29,510 nucleotides of DNA. Source: Glaciecola sp. UBA983 (GTDB lineage Bacteria; Pseudomonadota; Gammaproteobacteria; Enterobacterales; Alteromonadaceae). Each line of letters begins with the position of its first letter. Position 1 is the first letter of the stretch. The notes below the pieces were generated by a model that had not been told where the DNA came from, did no database searches, and saw only the letters and a list, made by a program, of their open reading frames with translations. Made by a program: the position numbers and the translations under genes. Positions 1 to 9,053 of the stretch are shown piece after piece. The DNA is taken from assembly GCA_002292215.1 (NCBI GenBank), contig DBBN01000029.1:1-29510 (forward strand), given 5' to 3'.

Positions 1-183
1 ATTCATTTAGAAAATATGCTGAAGTTATCACAAATTGGCGTGACTATTATGCCTGCTGCTCCTGGGTTCTATCATGAACCTAAGAGCATTGCTGATTTAG
101 TCGATTTTGTGGTAGCGCGTATTTTAGATCATGTGGGTGTGGATCAAACAATTATGCAACGTTGGGGCTACAAACCAGCCTAA
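1..183 (+). CDS. ubiX: UbiX flavin prenyltransferase, C-terminal part (5' end outside window)
   Basis: Frame 1 is open from the first base to a TAA stop and encodes the last 60 residues of a UbiX-type flavoprotein. The family makes prenylated FMN, the cofactor that the UbiD decarboxylase needs in ubiquinone synthesis. The visible part holds the family's C-terminal signature: HLENMLKLS, then [12 protein letters not shown], then the [15 protein letters not shown] helix. The N-terminal Rossmann-like flavin-binding part is off the left edge. No hairpin with a T-run follows the stop, so transcription may read on toward the nuclease gene. Recognition rests on motif recall only, but the C-terminal block is distinctive. 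Confidence 0.9.
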   Translation: MHLENMLKLSQIGVTIMPAAPGFYHEPKSIADLVDFVVARILDHVGVDQTIMQRWGYKPA

Positions 184-232
184 CCTGTATTTTATTGTAA
201 TTTATTATTATTTTTTTTTAAGGACCGTTAAC

Positions 233-1015
233 ATGAAACACATTATTGTGTGCTTGTTTGTAGTAAGTAGCTTGCTGAGTGTCAGTCAGTCAGCGTGGGC
301 ATGGGGCAAAATAGGTCATCGCGTTACAGGTGAAATTGCGACTCAATATTTGAGTCCTATGGCGCAAGCAGCCATAGCCGAATTGTACCCAAACCATACG
401 TTATCGGAAATTTCTGCATTAGCGGATTTTAACCGTTCTAATCCTGCGGAGTTCTGGCAAAAAGAATCCACAGCGTATCATTATGTCACTGTGCCGGACG
501 GTAAGACGTATGCACAAGTGGGTGCGCCAGAAAAAGGCGATGCTTACACCGCGTTAATGATGTTTAGTAATCAAGTCATCAATACCCGTTTGTCAGTGGC
601 AGATCGCCAAACTGCGTTGCATTTTATTGTGCATATTATTGGTGATTTACATCAACCATTGCATGTCGGTAACGGTGACGATCGTGGTGGCAATGATGTG
701 CGTTTGGAATTCTTTTGGGAGCGTTCTAATCTCCATCGTGTATGGGATAGCGGTATCATCGAGCAGCAAAAGTTGTCGTATACCGAATACTCGGATTGGT
801 TGTCTCGTAAGATGACTGCAACGACTGTTGCGCAATGGATGGAGCCTGATCCTATGGTGTGGATCAAAGAAAGTTATGATATCCGCAAAGGGATCTACAC
901 TAAAAATGAAAAAGAAAACTACCGTTATGTGTATCAACATTTAGATACCGTTAATCAACGTCTTGCACAAGGCGGTGTGAGAATAGCGGCATATTTAAAC
1001 GAATTATTTAAGTAA
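233..1015 (+). CDS. Secreted S1/P1-type zinc nuclease
   Basis: 260-residue exported nuclease. S1/P1 enzymes cut single-stranded DNA and RNA and may also act as 3'-nucleotidases. The ATG at 233 follows AAGGA by eight bases; a longer frame back to 131 only overlaps ubiX. Residues 1-23 form a signal peptide ending AWA, so the mature protein begins with Trp24, as required because the N-terminal Trp ligates zinc in this family. The whole trinuclear zinc set is present with family spacing: W24, H29, D65, H83, H134, D138, H144, H168 and D172. It therefore looks active, acting in the periplasm or outside the cell, probably scavenging nucleic acid for phosphate or nucleosides. Its placement after ubiX suggests no functional link. 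Confidence 0.93.
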   Translation: MKHIIVCLFVVSSLLSVSQSAWAWGKIGHRVTGEIATQYLSPMAQAAIAELYPNHTLSEISALADFNRSNPAEFWQKESTAYHYVTVPDGKTYAQVGAPEKGDAYTALMMFSNQVINTRLSVADRQTALHFIVHIIGDLHQPLHVGNGDDRGGNDVRLEFFWERSNLHRVWDSGIIEQQKLSYTEYSDWLSRKMTATTVAQWMEPDPMVWIKESYDIRKGIYTKNEKENYRYVYQHLDTVNQRLAQGGVRIAAYLNELFK

Positions 1016-1105
1016 TTTAGCTCGGTTTATACGGTTTCTGGTAGATTATTGAATCAAGCAAGTAGATTGCGACTAAATTGTGTCGTTTTGTGCTTGCTTT
1101 TTACG

Positions 1106-1134
1106 TTCATGTTACCGATCATACTACCTATTAT
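1106..1134 (+). promoter_or_regulatory. Possible sigma-70 promoter for the lptM-lysA-dapF operon
   Basis: TTCATG (1106-1111) and TATTAT (1129-1134) are separated by 17 bp. The -10 matches consensus at five of six positions, but the -35 matches at only three. Transcription would begin near 1141, which argues against the upstream ATG at 1078 and for an lptM start at 1159 or 1171. Weak prediction. Confidence 0.3.
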
Positions 1135-1158
1135 AAGGTAATAGCGAAAGTAGTAGCG

Positions 1159-1374
1159 ATGTATAAGTTTATGGGCTTTCCCAGCGGATTTAATAGACGA
1201 GTTCAGGTCTGGTCATTATTGGGCATTTTGCTCGGTAGTATGTTGCTCAGTGGCTGTGGTCAAAAAGGACCGCTGCGTTTACCGCCACCTCCTCCTGAAC
1301 AAAACAAGCCTAGCCAGAATGATACATTACCTCCTGCAACCCCTCAGCTCAGCGCAGATGAACAGTTAAGATAA
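1159..1374 (+). CDS. lptM: LptM (YifL-type) outer-membrane lipoprotein
   Basis: Small lipoprotein of about 71 residues. A hydrophobic segment leads to the lipobox LLSGC, with Cys33 as the lipidation site, directly followed by the family hallmark GQKGPLRLP and a proline-rich tail. E. coli LptM (YifL) helps the LPS translocon LptDE mature, and the sequence and neighbourhood (next to dapF) match that family. The start is uncertain: ATG at 1159 or 1171 both give a normal signal peptide, whereas the upstream ATG at 1078 would add 27 residues not typical of the family. No strong ribosome site marks either. It lies 15 bp before lysA, most likely as first gene of the operon. Confidence 0.85.
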   Translation: MYKFMGFPSGFNRRVQVWSLLGILLGSMLLSGCGQKGPLRLPPPPPEQNKPSQNDTLPPATPQLSADEQLR

Positions 1375-1389
1375 GTAGAGAATAGTTTT

Positions 1390-2640
1390 ATGGATTTTTT
1401 TGATTACCAAAACGGTACGTTACATGTTGAAGATGTGTCTCTCGCTGATATTGCCAAAACTCACGGCACTCCGACTTATGTGTATTCGCGTAAAACACTG
1501 GAACGTCATTGGCACAAATTTGATGAGGCATTAGGCGATCATCCGCATTTGATCTGTTTTGCGGTTAAAGCCAATTCAAATATTGGTGTATTGAGTGTGT
1601 TAGCTAAGCTAGGCTCGGGCTTTGATATAGTCTCTGGTGGCGAATTACAACGAGTGCTTGCTGCCGGTGGTGATCCGCGCAAAGTCGTATTTTCTGGCGT
1701 CGGTAAAACCGCTTCAGAAATCGAACTTGCCCTTCAACATGATATTTTGTGTTTCAACGTAGAATCATTTGCTGAACTAGACCGTATCAATGCCGTGGCA
1801 GCAAAAGCTGGCAAACGTGCTAGGATTTCTTTACGTATTAATCCTGATGTCGATGCCAACACGCATCCGTATATTTCAACAGGGCTCAAAGCCAATAAAT
1901 TTGGCATAGCTCATACCAAAGCAGTCGAAACTTATTTATATGCCAATTCCTTATCACATCTTGAAATCAAAGGTATGGATTGTCATATTGGTTCACAGTT
2001 AACCGATACGGCGCCATTTGTTGATGCGCTTGAGCGTTTATTAGGCTTAGTCGATGAGTTAGCTGAGCAAGGTATTGCAATCGAGCACCTCGATGTTGGT
2101 GGTGGTTTAGGTGTAACGTATGCCAATGAAACACCGCCACAACCCGCTGAATATGCCTCTGCGATTGCGCAAAAAATGCAAGGTCGAGAGCACATGAAGC
2201 TCATCATGGAGCCAGGGCGCGCCATTGCTGCGAATGCCGGCGTATTATTGACGAAAGTTGAGTTTTTAAAGCAAAACGAAGACAAGCACTTTGCAATTAT
2301 TGATGCCGCGATGAACGATTTGTTACGTCCAGCACTGTATTCTGCATGGCAAGATATCGTCCCTGTAACGCCGCGCACCGACGTTGCTGCTGCGATTTAT
2401 GATGTGGTTGGTCCTGTCTGTGAGACGGGCGATTTTCTGGGTAAAGATCGCGAACTGGCGATCGCTCCCGATGATATTTTGGCCGTGAAAAGTGCTGGCG
2501 CCTATGGCTTTGTAATGGCATCAAATTACAACACTCGTGCTCGTCCAGCTGAGATCATGGTGGATGGTGATAAGGTGCTTGTAGTACGTGAACGCGAAAA
2601 GATCGAAGATTTGTGGCACAACGAGTACAAAGTCCAGTAA
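1390..2640 (+). CDS. lysA: Diaminopimelate decarboxylase LysA
   Basis: 416 residues, normal for LysA. It decarboxylates meso-diaminopimelate to L-lysine using pyridoxal phosphate, in the cytoplasm. The fold-III PLP enzyme motifs are all present: the Schiff-base lysine K60 in FAVKAN, the H199-I-G-S-Q strand, the glycine loop GGGLG (237-241) and EPGR (274-277) for the PLP phosphate, and the active-site cysteine C344 in CETGDFLG. It sits between lptM and dapF. The next enzyme, DapF, makes its substrate, so the two last lysine steps are co-transcribed. E. coli instead keeps lysA elsewhere under LysR; no lysR-type gene adjoins this copy. Confidence 0.97.
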   Translation: MDFFDYQNGTLHVEDVSLADIAKTHGTPTYVYSRKTLERHWHKFDEALGDHPHLICFAVKANSNIGVLSVLAKLGSGFDIVSGGELQRVLAAGGDPRKVVFSGVGKTASEIELALQHDILCFNVESFAELDRINAVAAKAGKRARISLRINPDVDANTHPYISTGLKANKFGIAHTKAVETYLYANSLSHLEIKGMDCHIGSQLTDTAPFVDALERLLGLVDELAEQGIAIEHLDVGGGLGVTYANETPPQPAEYASAIAQKMQGREHMKLIMEPGRAIAANAGVLLTKVEFLKQNEDKHFAIIDAAMNDLLRPALYSAWQDIVPVTPRTDVAAAIYDVVGPVCETGDFLGKDRELAIAPDDILAVKSAGAYGFVMASNYNTRARPAEIMVDGDKVLVVREREKIEDLWHNEYKVQ

Positions 2641-2676
2641 ACTAAGTGCAATTATTAAAATTTAAGGCTGCCAATA

Positions 2677-3507
2677 ATGTTGGTTGAATTCACCAAGATG
2701 CATGGTCTTGGTAATGATTTTATGGTGGTGGATTGCATCACCCAAAACATCTATTTTTCTCCGGAGCGGATCCAGCAACTGGCTAATCGTAATTTGGGAA
2801 TAGGTTTTGACCAGCTGTTATTGGTTGAGCCGCCATACGATCCTGACCAAGATTTTCATTATCGAATTTTTAATGCTGATGGCTCTGAAGTAGAACAGTG
2901 TGGCAATGGCGCGCGCTGTTTTGCCCGTTTTGTTAAAAACAAAAACCTCACGCATAAGAGTAAAATATCCGTTAGTACTAAAGCGGGTAAGATCATGCTC
3001 TATCTTGAAAAAGATGGGCAAGTGACCGTCAACATGGGTAAGCCAAAATTTGCGCCAGAAGACGTCCCGATCAAAGCACAAAAAGAAGAAAAGACCTATA
3101 TTATTAGAGAACAAGACCAGACGTTTTTTTGTGGTGCTGTGTCAATGGGCAATCCACACTGTGTCTTAATTGTTGATGATATTGATACTTTTGATGTACA
3201 AGGTGTGGGCACATTATTAGAGTCGCACGAACGGTTTCCGCAAAAGGTCAATGTTGGTTTTATGCAAATTATTGATGAGCACAACGTTAAGCTACGCGTA
3301 TTTGAACGCGGTGTGGGTGAGACGATGGCCTGTGGAACTGGCGCCTGTGCAGCTGTGGCAATTGGTCAAATTCAAGGTAAACTAGGACAAGAGGTTAATG
3401 TTACCTTACCCGGTGGGCCTTTAACTATTCGTTGGCAAGGTCCGGATCATACGTTAAAAATGACCGGTCCTGCTGAGCATGTTTTTGATGGAAAGATATT
3501 TTTATGA
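2677..3507 (+). CDS. dapF: Diaminopimelate epimerase DapF
   Basis: 276 residues, the usual length. It interconverts LL- and meso-diaminopimelate, feeding both lysine synthesis (LysA, upstream) and peptidoglycan. The two catalytic cysteines are visible: C75 in QCGNGARC and C219 in ACGTGACAA, matching E. coli C73 and C217. The N-terminal [11 protein letters not shown] block and the GNPHCV strand are also typical. An AAGG lies about nine bases before the ATG. Its stop overlaps the next gene's start as ATGA at 3504-3507, implying translational coupling to the DUF484 gene. Confidence 0.97.
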   Translation: MLVEFTKMHGLGNDFMVVDCITQNIYFSPERIQQLANRNLGIGFDQLLLVEPPYDPDQDFHYRIFNADGSEVEQCGNGARCFARFVKNKNLTHKSKISVSTKAGKIMLYLEKDGQVTVNMGKPKFAPEDVPIKAQKEEKTYIIREQDQTFFCGAVSMGNPHCVLIVDDIDTFDVQGVGTLLESHERFPQKVNVGFMQIIDEHNVKLRVFERGVGETMACGTGACAAVAIGQIQGKLGQEVNVTLPGGPLTIRWQGPDHTLKMTGPAEHVFDGKIFL

Positions 3508-4169
3508 GCCAAGCTGAAAAAGTAAACGGCATTAGTGCACAACAAGTTGCTGCTTATTTAAGTGACAATGTTGATTTTTTTGTTGAATACCCTGAGCTCA
3601 CAGCTGAATTATCTATCCCACATCAACAACGAGGTTCGGTGTCTTTGGTGGAGCTACAAGCGGAGCAATTACGTTCACAATTACATCAACAGCGTCAAGA
3701 ATTAGCAGCACTGATCCGCAATGCCGATAATAATGAACAGTTATTTCAAATCTATGCGCAGTTACTGCAACGTTTATATACGTGTGAGACGTTAACGGAA
3801 GTAGAAGAAGCGTTACAAGCCTGTTTTAAAGGTCAGCTTGCACTGGCTAATGTTTGTGTTCAATTATTTGTTAAACATACCGATTATGCTGATTTTAAAC
3901 ATCATGCGTTGATTGATAAACGCTTTAAGCACTCAGATTTCTTTTTTGGGCGTCTATCCCAAAACGAAACCAAACAAATCTTTAATGATGTCTCGGTTGA
4001 GTCGTGTGCATTGATGTTAATTGGTGATAAAAAGGCATTAGGCTTGTTTGCGGTAGGCAGTGATTCTGCGACGCATTTTCATCCAGAAATGGACACGTTA
4101 TTTTTATTGCAACTCAAGCAGTTATTAGAGCAAGTGCTCGCTCGGATCCTTGTCCGTCCTGAGTCGTAG
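3504..4169 (+). CDS. DUF484 family protein (YigA-like)
   Basis: 221-residue cytoplasmic protein of the DUF484/YigA family, recognised by position between dapF and xerC and by features such as the early [18 protein letters not shown] segment. The N-terminal third, rich in Gln, Glu and Leu (about residues 45-75), should form a coiled-coil helix. The remainder resembles a GAF-like alpha/beta domain ending in a helix. No catalytic residues are evident and the family's function is not established. The conserved link with xerC is known across gammaproteobacteria but unexplained. It starts inside the dapF stop (ATGA), so the two are probably translated together. Confidence 0.88.
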   Translation: MSQAEKVNGISAQQVAAYLSDNVDFFVEYPELTAELSIPHQQRGSVSLVELQAEQLRSQLHQQRQELAALIRNADNNEQLFQIYAQLLQRLYTCETLTEVEEALQACFKGQLALANVCVQLFVKHTDYADFKHHALIDKRFKHSDFFFGRLSQNETKQIFNDVSVESCALMLIGDKKALGLFAVGSDSATHFHPEMDTLFLLQLKQLLEQVLARILVRPES

Positions 4170-4176
4170 TAAGCCA

Positions 4177-5091
4177 ATGACTACGCCGGCCCACTCAACC
4201 ACCATCCATGATGATGAGTGGGTATTTGCATTTGCCCAAATGCTCAAAGTTGAACGCCAATACTCTATACATACCCAACAAGCTTACATCTCTCATATTT
4301 TAGTTAGTAAAGACTTACTCACCTTGTACACTTGGCAGAATTTGAGTGTTGAACAAATAAAACGAATTGTCTCCTTATCTAAGCAGAGCGGGTTAAGCGC
4401 ACGCAGTATAGCATTACGTTTAAGCGCATTACGTCAGTTTTGTACATTTTTAGTCGAGCAGGGTGTCTTGCTGCAAAACCCTGCGGAATCAGTTAACGCG
4501 CCTAAAATGGGCAAACCGCTACCTAAACATTTACATGTTGAACAACTTGAAGGGCTACTGACCTTTACTCCTGAATCGGTGCATGAAGCCCGTGATAAAG
4601 CGATGTTTGAGCTAGTCTATGGTTGTGGTTTACGCTTATCTGAAGTCACCGGTCTTAATTGCTTAGATGTGCTTGATGATCATATTCTCAACGTCAATGG
4701 TAAAGGCGGAAAACAACGACGGATCCCGATTGGGCAACATGCATGGGATGCCGTGAATGCATGGCTAAACTGGCGAGTGGAGTTTATTACTCCTGCAAAT
4801 TGCACAGAGACTGCGTTGTTTTTATCACAGCGTGGTGGGCGTTTAGGTAATCGCCAAGTAGCTAAACGGTTAGAGCAACTAGGCGTAAAACAAGGCATTG
4901 AAACGCATATTTCTCCGCATAAACTGCGCCATTCCTTTGCAACACACGTATTAGAATCAAGTGGTGATTTACGCGCAGTGCAAGAATTATTGGGTCATGC
5001 TAATTTAGCGACTACACAAGTGTATACTCACCTTGATTTTCAACACCTAGCGGGCGTGTATGATAGCGCGCATCCAAGGGCTAAAAAATGA
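4177..5091 (+). CDS. xerC: Tyrosine recombinase XerC
   Basis: 304-residue site-specific recombinase that, with XerD, resolves chromosome dimers at dif during division. The N-terminal SAM-like DNA-binding domain occupies roughly residues 15-110. The catalytic domain carries the full tyrosine-recombinase set: R153 in GCGLRLSE, H248 and R251 in HKLRHSFATH, H274 in LGHANL, and nucleophile Y283 in TQVYTHLD. An in-frame TTG at 4150 would overlap DUF484 and add nine residues; I prefer the ATG at 4177, which gives the normal XerC N-terminus. The chromosomal neighbourhood (dapF-DUF484-xerC-HAD) identifies it as XerC, not a phage or integron integrase. Confidence 0.95.
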   Translation: MTTPAHSTTIHDDEWVFAFAQMLKVERQYSIHTQQAYISHILVSKDLLTLYTWQNLSVEQIKRIVSLSKQSGLSARSIALRLSALRQFCTFLVEQGVLLQNPAESVNAPKMGKPLPKHLHVEQLEGLLTFTPESVHEARDKAMFELVYGCGLRLSEVTGLNCLDVLDDHILNVNGKGGKQRRIPIGQHAWDAVNAWLNWRVEFITPANCTETALFLSQRGGRLGNRQVAKRLEQLGVKQGIETHISPHKLRHSFATHVLESSGDLRAVQELLGHANLATTQVYTHLDFQHLAGVYDSAHPRAKK

Positions 5092-5807
5092 TATTTTACC
5101 GACCAGTCACCCATATCAGTGCGATGACATTTGATTTAGATGATACGTTGTACGACAACATGCCGTATATTTATCAAGCTGAAGAAGCACTAATGGTTCA
5201 TATTGCGTCACATTATCCGGCGGCTGCAAAATTGAGCAAACACGATTGGATAGCTTGCAAACGCCAAGCATTAACGACCGAGCCTCACATCCAATATGAC
5301 ATGGGTATGCTACGATTAGCGACGTTACGCTTAGGCTTGGCTGCAAGCGGCTATACTGGCGAAGAATTAGAGGCAGCAGCGCTAGATTGTTTTACGTATT
5401 TTTATCAACAGCGCAGTAATTTTACCGTTGCCATTGAGTACTGTCAGGTATTAGAACAATTAGCCGAGTCTATGCCTCTGGTTGCGATTACCAATGGCAA
5501 TGTCGATGTGAATGCCATTGGGTTGGGGGGATACTTTAGTCATGTTTATCATGCGAATATTGATAATCGTGCCAAACCCCATGCGGATATGTTCGTCAAA
5601 GCACAGCGTGCCCTTGATTTACCCACCAAGGAAATATTACACGTCGGTGATAATCTTTATAATGACGTGCTAGGTGCTTATCAAAATGGTTACAAGTCGG
5701 CATGGTATGCTGCTGATCGCCCAATGCTGATCCGTCAAGAGCCGACTCGATGCTTACCTGATGTGCAGTTATCTCACTTTACTGATCTGTTACACTGGGC
5801 TAAATAA
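5088..5807 (+). CDS. yigB: HAD-family phosphatase, YigB-like
   Basis: 239-residue haloacid dehalogenase hydrolase. Motif I is FDLDDTLYD (nucleophile D16, acid/base D18), motif II is the TNGN serine/threonine site, motif III the lysine in KPHADMF, and motif IV GDNLYNDVLGA. A helical cap lies between motifs I and II. In E. coli YigB acts on FMN and the riboflavin intermediate 5-amino-6-ribitylamino-uracil phosphate; substrate here is by analogy. The ATG overlaps the xerC stop as ATGA, so it is translationally coupled and is the last gene of the operon before the uvrD promoter. Confidence 0.9.
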   Translation: MIFYRPVTHISAMTFDLDDTLYDNMPYIYQAEEALMVHIASHYPAAAKLSKHDWIACKRQALTTEPHIQYDMGMLRLATLRLGLAASGYTGEELEAAALDCFTYFYQQRSNFTVAIEYCQVLEQLAESMPLVAITNGNVDVNAIGLGGYFSHVYHANIDNRAKPHADMFVKAQRALDLPTKEILHVGDNLYNDVLGAYQNGYKSAWYAADRPMLIRQEPTRCLPDVQLSHFTDLLHWAK

Positions 5808-5824
5808 TAGTCGTCATAAAAGCA

Positions 5825-5840
5825 CTGTATAAAACTACAG
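5825..5840 (+). promoter_or_regulatory. LexA (SOS) box upstream of uvrD
   Basis: The 16-mer has the exact LexA framework CTGT-N8-ACAG with an AT-rich centre. It lies 51-66 bp before the uvrD start codon. In E. coli uvrD is a known LexA-repressed gene, and the box here overlaps the predicted -35 element, the expected arrangement for repression. This is direct sequence match plus family knowledge. Confidence 0.9.
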
Positions 5841-5854
5841 TTTTTCGCTATACT
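5826..5854 (+). promoter_or_regulatory. uvrD promoter overlapping the LexA box
   Basis: A TATACT -10 element at 5849-5854 lies 17 bp downstream of a weak -35, TGTATA at 5826-5831, which sits inside the LexA box. Initiation would be near 5861, leaving a 30-base leader. LexA binding would directly mask the -35 region. Confidence 0.6.
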
Positions 5855-5890
5855 GGCTGCTTTAAGCCAAAGACCACAAAAGGCCAATAG

Positions 5891-8059
5891 ATGGATGTTT
5901 CTCGATTACTTGATGGGTTAAATGACAAGCAACGCCAAGCCGTTGCCGCCCCAGCCCAAGATTTGCTAATTCTTGCAGGCGCCGGCAGTGGTAAAACACG
6001 AGTCTTGGTGCATCGTATTGCGTGGCTCATGGAAGTCGAGAATTTATCACCTTTTTCAATATTAGCCGTCACGTTTACCAACAAAGCTGCGCGCGAAATG
6101 CGTGGGCGTATTGAACATCTGAAAGGTCAATCTTTGCATCATATGTGGATTGGTACCTTTCATGGTTTGGCGCATCGACTATTACGCGCGCATTATACTG
6201 AAGCGAAGTTACCTGAAAATTTCACTATTTTAGATTCGGATGATCAGCATCGTTTGATTAAGCGCATTATCAAATCCATGAATTTGGACGAAAAAGATTG
6301 GCCAGCCAAACAGTTACAATGGTATATCAACGGCAACAAAGACGAAGGCTTACGTCCTAAAGACATCGATACATTTGGTGATGCTAATCAACAAAAAATG
6401 CGAGATATTTATCAAGCATATCAACAAACCTGTGATCGTTCAGGACTCATCGACTTTGCGGAGTTGTTACTTCGAGCTTATGAGTTATGGCGTGATAATC
6501 CGCGTCTGAAACAACATTACCAGCAACGTTTTCGCACGATTTTGGTAGACGAATTTCAAGATACCAACAATATTCAATATGCATGGCTGCGATTATTAGC
6601 ATGTCCTGAGAATAACATGATGATTGTTGGTGATGATGATCAATCTATTTATGGCTGGCGTGGTGCGAATGTTGAAAATATTTCGCATTTTTTGAAAGAC
6701 TTTCCCAGTGCAGACACCGTTCGCTTAGAGCAAAATTATCGCTCTACAGGGCATATCCTAAAAGCCGCCAATGCCGTGATTGACAACAATGCTGGTCGTT
6801 TAGGCAAGGAGTTATGGACTGAAGACGAAGATGGTGAGAAAATTAAACTCTACGCAGGGTTTAACGAACTAGATGAAGCTCGATTTATTGTGGCGCGGAT
6901 CAAAGAATGGATGGATGAAGGTAATGCCTTGTCTGATTGTGCCATTTTATACCGTAATAACGCCCAGTCTCGAGTACTCGAAGAAGCCTTGTTACAAGAA
7001 GCGATCCCATACCGTATTTATGGTGGGTTACGCTTTTTTGAACGCCAAGAAATTAAAGATGCGCTTGCGTATTTACGCATGATTAACCATCCGTTGGATG
7101 ATGCGGCGTTTGAACGTGTGGTTAATACACCCACGCGAGGGATGGGGGATAAAACCCTATCTCAGATCCGTGAGTTAGCTCGCTCAACCGAACAGTCCAT
7201 GTGGCAAACCTCCATTATGATGCTCCAAGAAAAACGTTTATCAGGACGAGCGGGGAATGCGTTGCAAGGATTTGTGGATTTGATCATGAACATGAGTAAT
7301 GACATTAAGCCTTTGACGTTAGACAAGCAAGCGGATCATGCGATTAAGGCATCTGGTTTGTTTGCTATGTATCAGGCTGAAAAAGGCGAAAAAGCCCAGG
7401 CCCGTGTTGAAAACTTAGAAGAACTCGTTACGGCATGTAAACAGTTTGAAGTGCCTCTTGAAGCGGATGATATGTCGCCGTTATCGGCATTCTTAGCCCA
7501 TGCTTCCTTAGAAGCCGGAGAAGGTCAGGCTGAAAAGCATCAAGATGCAGTACAAATGATGACTATTCACTCGGCTAAAGGACTGGAATTTTCATTGGTA
7601 TTTTTAGCTGGGGTAGAAGAAGGGATGTTCCCTAGCGCCATGACAAATGATGAGCCTGGACGTTTAGAAGAAGAGCGCCGTTTATGTTATGTAGGTATGA
7701 CGCGTGCGATGCAAAAGTTATATATTACGCATGCTGAAACACGGCGCGTGTATGGTCAAGATAAATTCCATACGGCGAGTCGTTTTATTCGAGAAATTCC
7801 CAAAGAATGCATAGAAGAGATCCGCTTACGACAAAATGTGGCGCAACCTATACACAATCGATTTAGTTCAAGTGCTTCACACGAAGCATTTAGCGAAAGT
7901 GGTTTTTCATTAGGAATGCGAGTAAGTCACAACAAATTTGGTGATGGCACCGTCTTAAACTATGAAGGTTCTGGAGATAGCGCCCGCGTTCAAGTTAATT
8001 TTGATGATTTTGGTGCTAAGTGGTTGGTATTGGCTTACGCCAAATTAACGCCTTGCTAG
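5891..8059 (+). CDS. uvrD: DNA helicase II UvrD
   Basis: 722 residues (E. coli 720). SF1A 3'-5' helicase that removes the incised strand in nucleotide excision repair and methyl-directed mismatch repair, and clears RecA filaments and stalled forks. Visible motifs: Walker A GAGSGKT (30-36), TFTNKAAREM (Ia), Walker B DEFQDTN (220-226), GDDDQSIYGWRGA (III), EQNYRS (IV), TIHSAKGLEF (V) and VGMTRAMQKLYI (VI). The last 45 residues, beginning LGMRVSHNKFGDGTV, form the Tudor-like domain that contacts RNA polymerase. It has its own LexA-controlled promoter, and its end lies only 12 bp from the end of convergent rarD. Confidence 0.97.
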   Translation: MDVSRLLDGLNDKQRQAVAAPAQDLLILAGAGSGKTRVLVHRIAWLMEVENLSPFSILAVTFTNKAAREMRGRIEHLKGQSLHHMWIGTFHGLAHRLLRAHYTEAKLPENFTILDSDDQHRLIKRIIKSMNLDEKDWPAKQLQWYINGNKDEGLRPKDIDTFGDANQQKMRDIYQAYQQTCDRSGLIDFAELLLRAYELWRDNPRLKQHYQQRFRTILVDEFQDTNNIQYAWLRLLACPENNMMIVGDDDQSIYGWRGANVENISHFLKDFPSADTVRLEQNYRSTGHILKAANAVIDNNAGRLGKELWTEDEDGEKIKLYAGFNELDEARFIVARIKEWMDEGNALSDCAILYRNNAQSRVLEEALLQEAIPYRIYGGLRFFERQEIKDALAYLRMINHPLDDAAFERVVNTPTRGMGDKTLSQIRELARSTEQSMWQTSIMMLQEKRLSGRAGNALQGFVDLIMNMSNDIKPLTLDKQADHAIKASGLFAMYQAEKGEKAQARVENLEELVTACKQFEVPLEADDMSPLSAFLAHASLEAGEGQAEKHQDAVQMMTIHSAKGLEFSLVFLAGVEEGMFPSAMTNDEPGRLEEERRLCYVGMTRAMQKLYITHAETRRVYGQDKFHTASRFIREIPKECIEEIRLRQNVAQPIHNRFSSSASHEAFSESGFSLGMRVSHNKFGDGTVLNYEGSGDSARVQVNFDDFGAKWLVLAYAKLTPC

Positions 8060-8071
8060 CGTCATTAGCTA

Positions 8072-8986
8072 CTAGCGTGTTCGTCGATATTGGCGTAATG
8101 CATCAAACGTAAAAACGGCTAACCCTGCCCATACAAACCCAAACGTGATGATTCGTTCGATGTTAAACGGCTCGTTGTAAACAACTACAGCGAGCACAAA
8201 CATGATGCTCGGACCAATATACTGAAAAAACCCTAACGTCGAATATAACAAACGTTTTGCTGCGGCAGTAAAGCACAGTAATGGCGCAGTGGTGACTATT
8301 CCAGCCAATACAAATAACGCATTAGTTGATAAGGGGTTTTCAGCAAAGTTCGAGGTAGGTGAGTCTATCAAGCACCAATAGCCAATGGCTAGCGGAAGCA
8401 TCATACACGTTTCAATAAGCAAACCTGGGATAGAATCAACCTTAACCTGTTTGCGCAACAAGCCATATAAACTGAAGCTTAACGCCAAAGTTAATGCAAT
8501 ATAAGGAATTGCTCCAAAGGAAATAATTAAGATGGCGACACCGGTAAAAGCCATTCCAACTGCGATTTTTTGCAGCTTACGAAAGCGTTCACCTAAAAAT
8601 ACAAAGCCAAATAACACGTTAAATAGCGGATTAATGTAGTAACCTAAGCTTGCTTCTAACAGATGATTATTATTAATCGCCCAAATAAATAACCACCAAT
8701 TACACCCGAGTAATAACCCCGCGGTAGCGAGCAGGCCCATAACCTTTTTGTCAACCAAAGCGGACCTGACTTTACCTATTTGTTTTAAACCAATAATTAG
8801 ACCCGTTAATACTACCGCAGACCAAATGATCCGATGCATTAATATTTCAGTTGGACTGACGTGTAATAACTGCTTAAAATAAATCGGTGCGACGCCCCAA
8901 ATGGTATAAGCGCACACAGCAAAAATCATTCCTGCCTGAGTAGGGGATAATGATGAATCAGCTGGTTTGTCAGAAGTTGAATGCAC
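8072..8986 (-). CDS. rarD: RarD-type EamA family transporter
   Basis: 304-residue inner-membrane protein of the drug/metabolite transporter superfamily. The sequence shows about ten hydrophobic spans in two EamA-like halves, and the RarD hallmark AYTIWGVAPIYFKQL in the first span. RarD was named for chloramphenicol sensitivity, but the natural substrate is unknown. The start is GTG with AAGG eleven bases upstream; residues 1-18 are polar, as in an N-terminal cytoplasmic tail. It converges on uvrD with a 12-bp gap that holds no obvious terminator. Confidence 0.9.
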   Translation of the reverse strand: MHSTSDKPADSSLSPTQAGMIFAVCAYTIWGVAPIYFKQLLHVSPTEILMHRIIWSAVVLTGLIIGLKQIGKVRSALVDKKVMGLLATAGLLLGCNWWLFIWAINNNHLLEASLGYYINPLFNVLFGFVFLGERFRKLQKIAVGMAFTGVAILIISFGAIPYIALTLALSFSLYGLLRKQVKVDSIPGLLIETCMMLPLAIGYWCLIDSPTSNFAENPLSTNALFVLAGIVTTAPLLCFTAAAKRLLYSTLGFFQYIGPSIMFVLAVVVYNEPFNIERIITFGFVWAGLAVFTFDALRQYRRTR

Positions 8987-9053
8987 AGTCAGCAGCGCCT
9001 TAAAAAATGAAGGTGCAATTGTGTATTATCCTATCCAGACAAGCAACGATTAG

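Noticed and set aside
131..232. Longer N-terminus for the S1/P1 nuclease
   Set aside because: It overlaps ubiX, lacks a ribosome site, and would place 34 residues before a normal signal peptide.
1078..1158. Upstream ATG for lptM
   Set aside because: It would add a non-family extension ahead of the signal peptide and lies before the predicted promoter -10.
1983..2378. Minus-strand ORF inside lysA
   Set aside because: Antisense to conserved catalytic regions of LysA; Ser/Ala/Pro-rich composition typical of shadows.
4150..5091. XerC as a mobile-element integrase
   Set aside because: It sits in the conserved dapF-DUF484-xerC-HAD operon, with no attachment site, excisionase or cargo genes around it.
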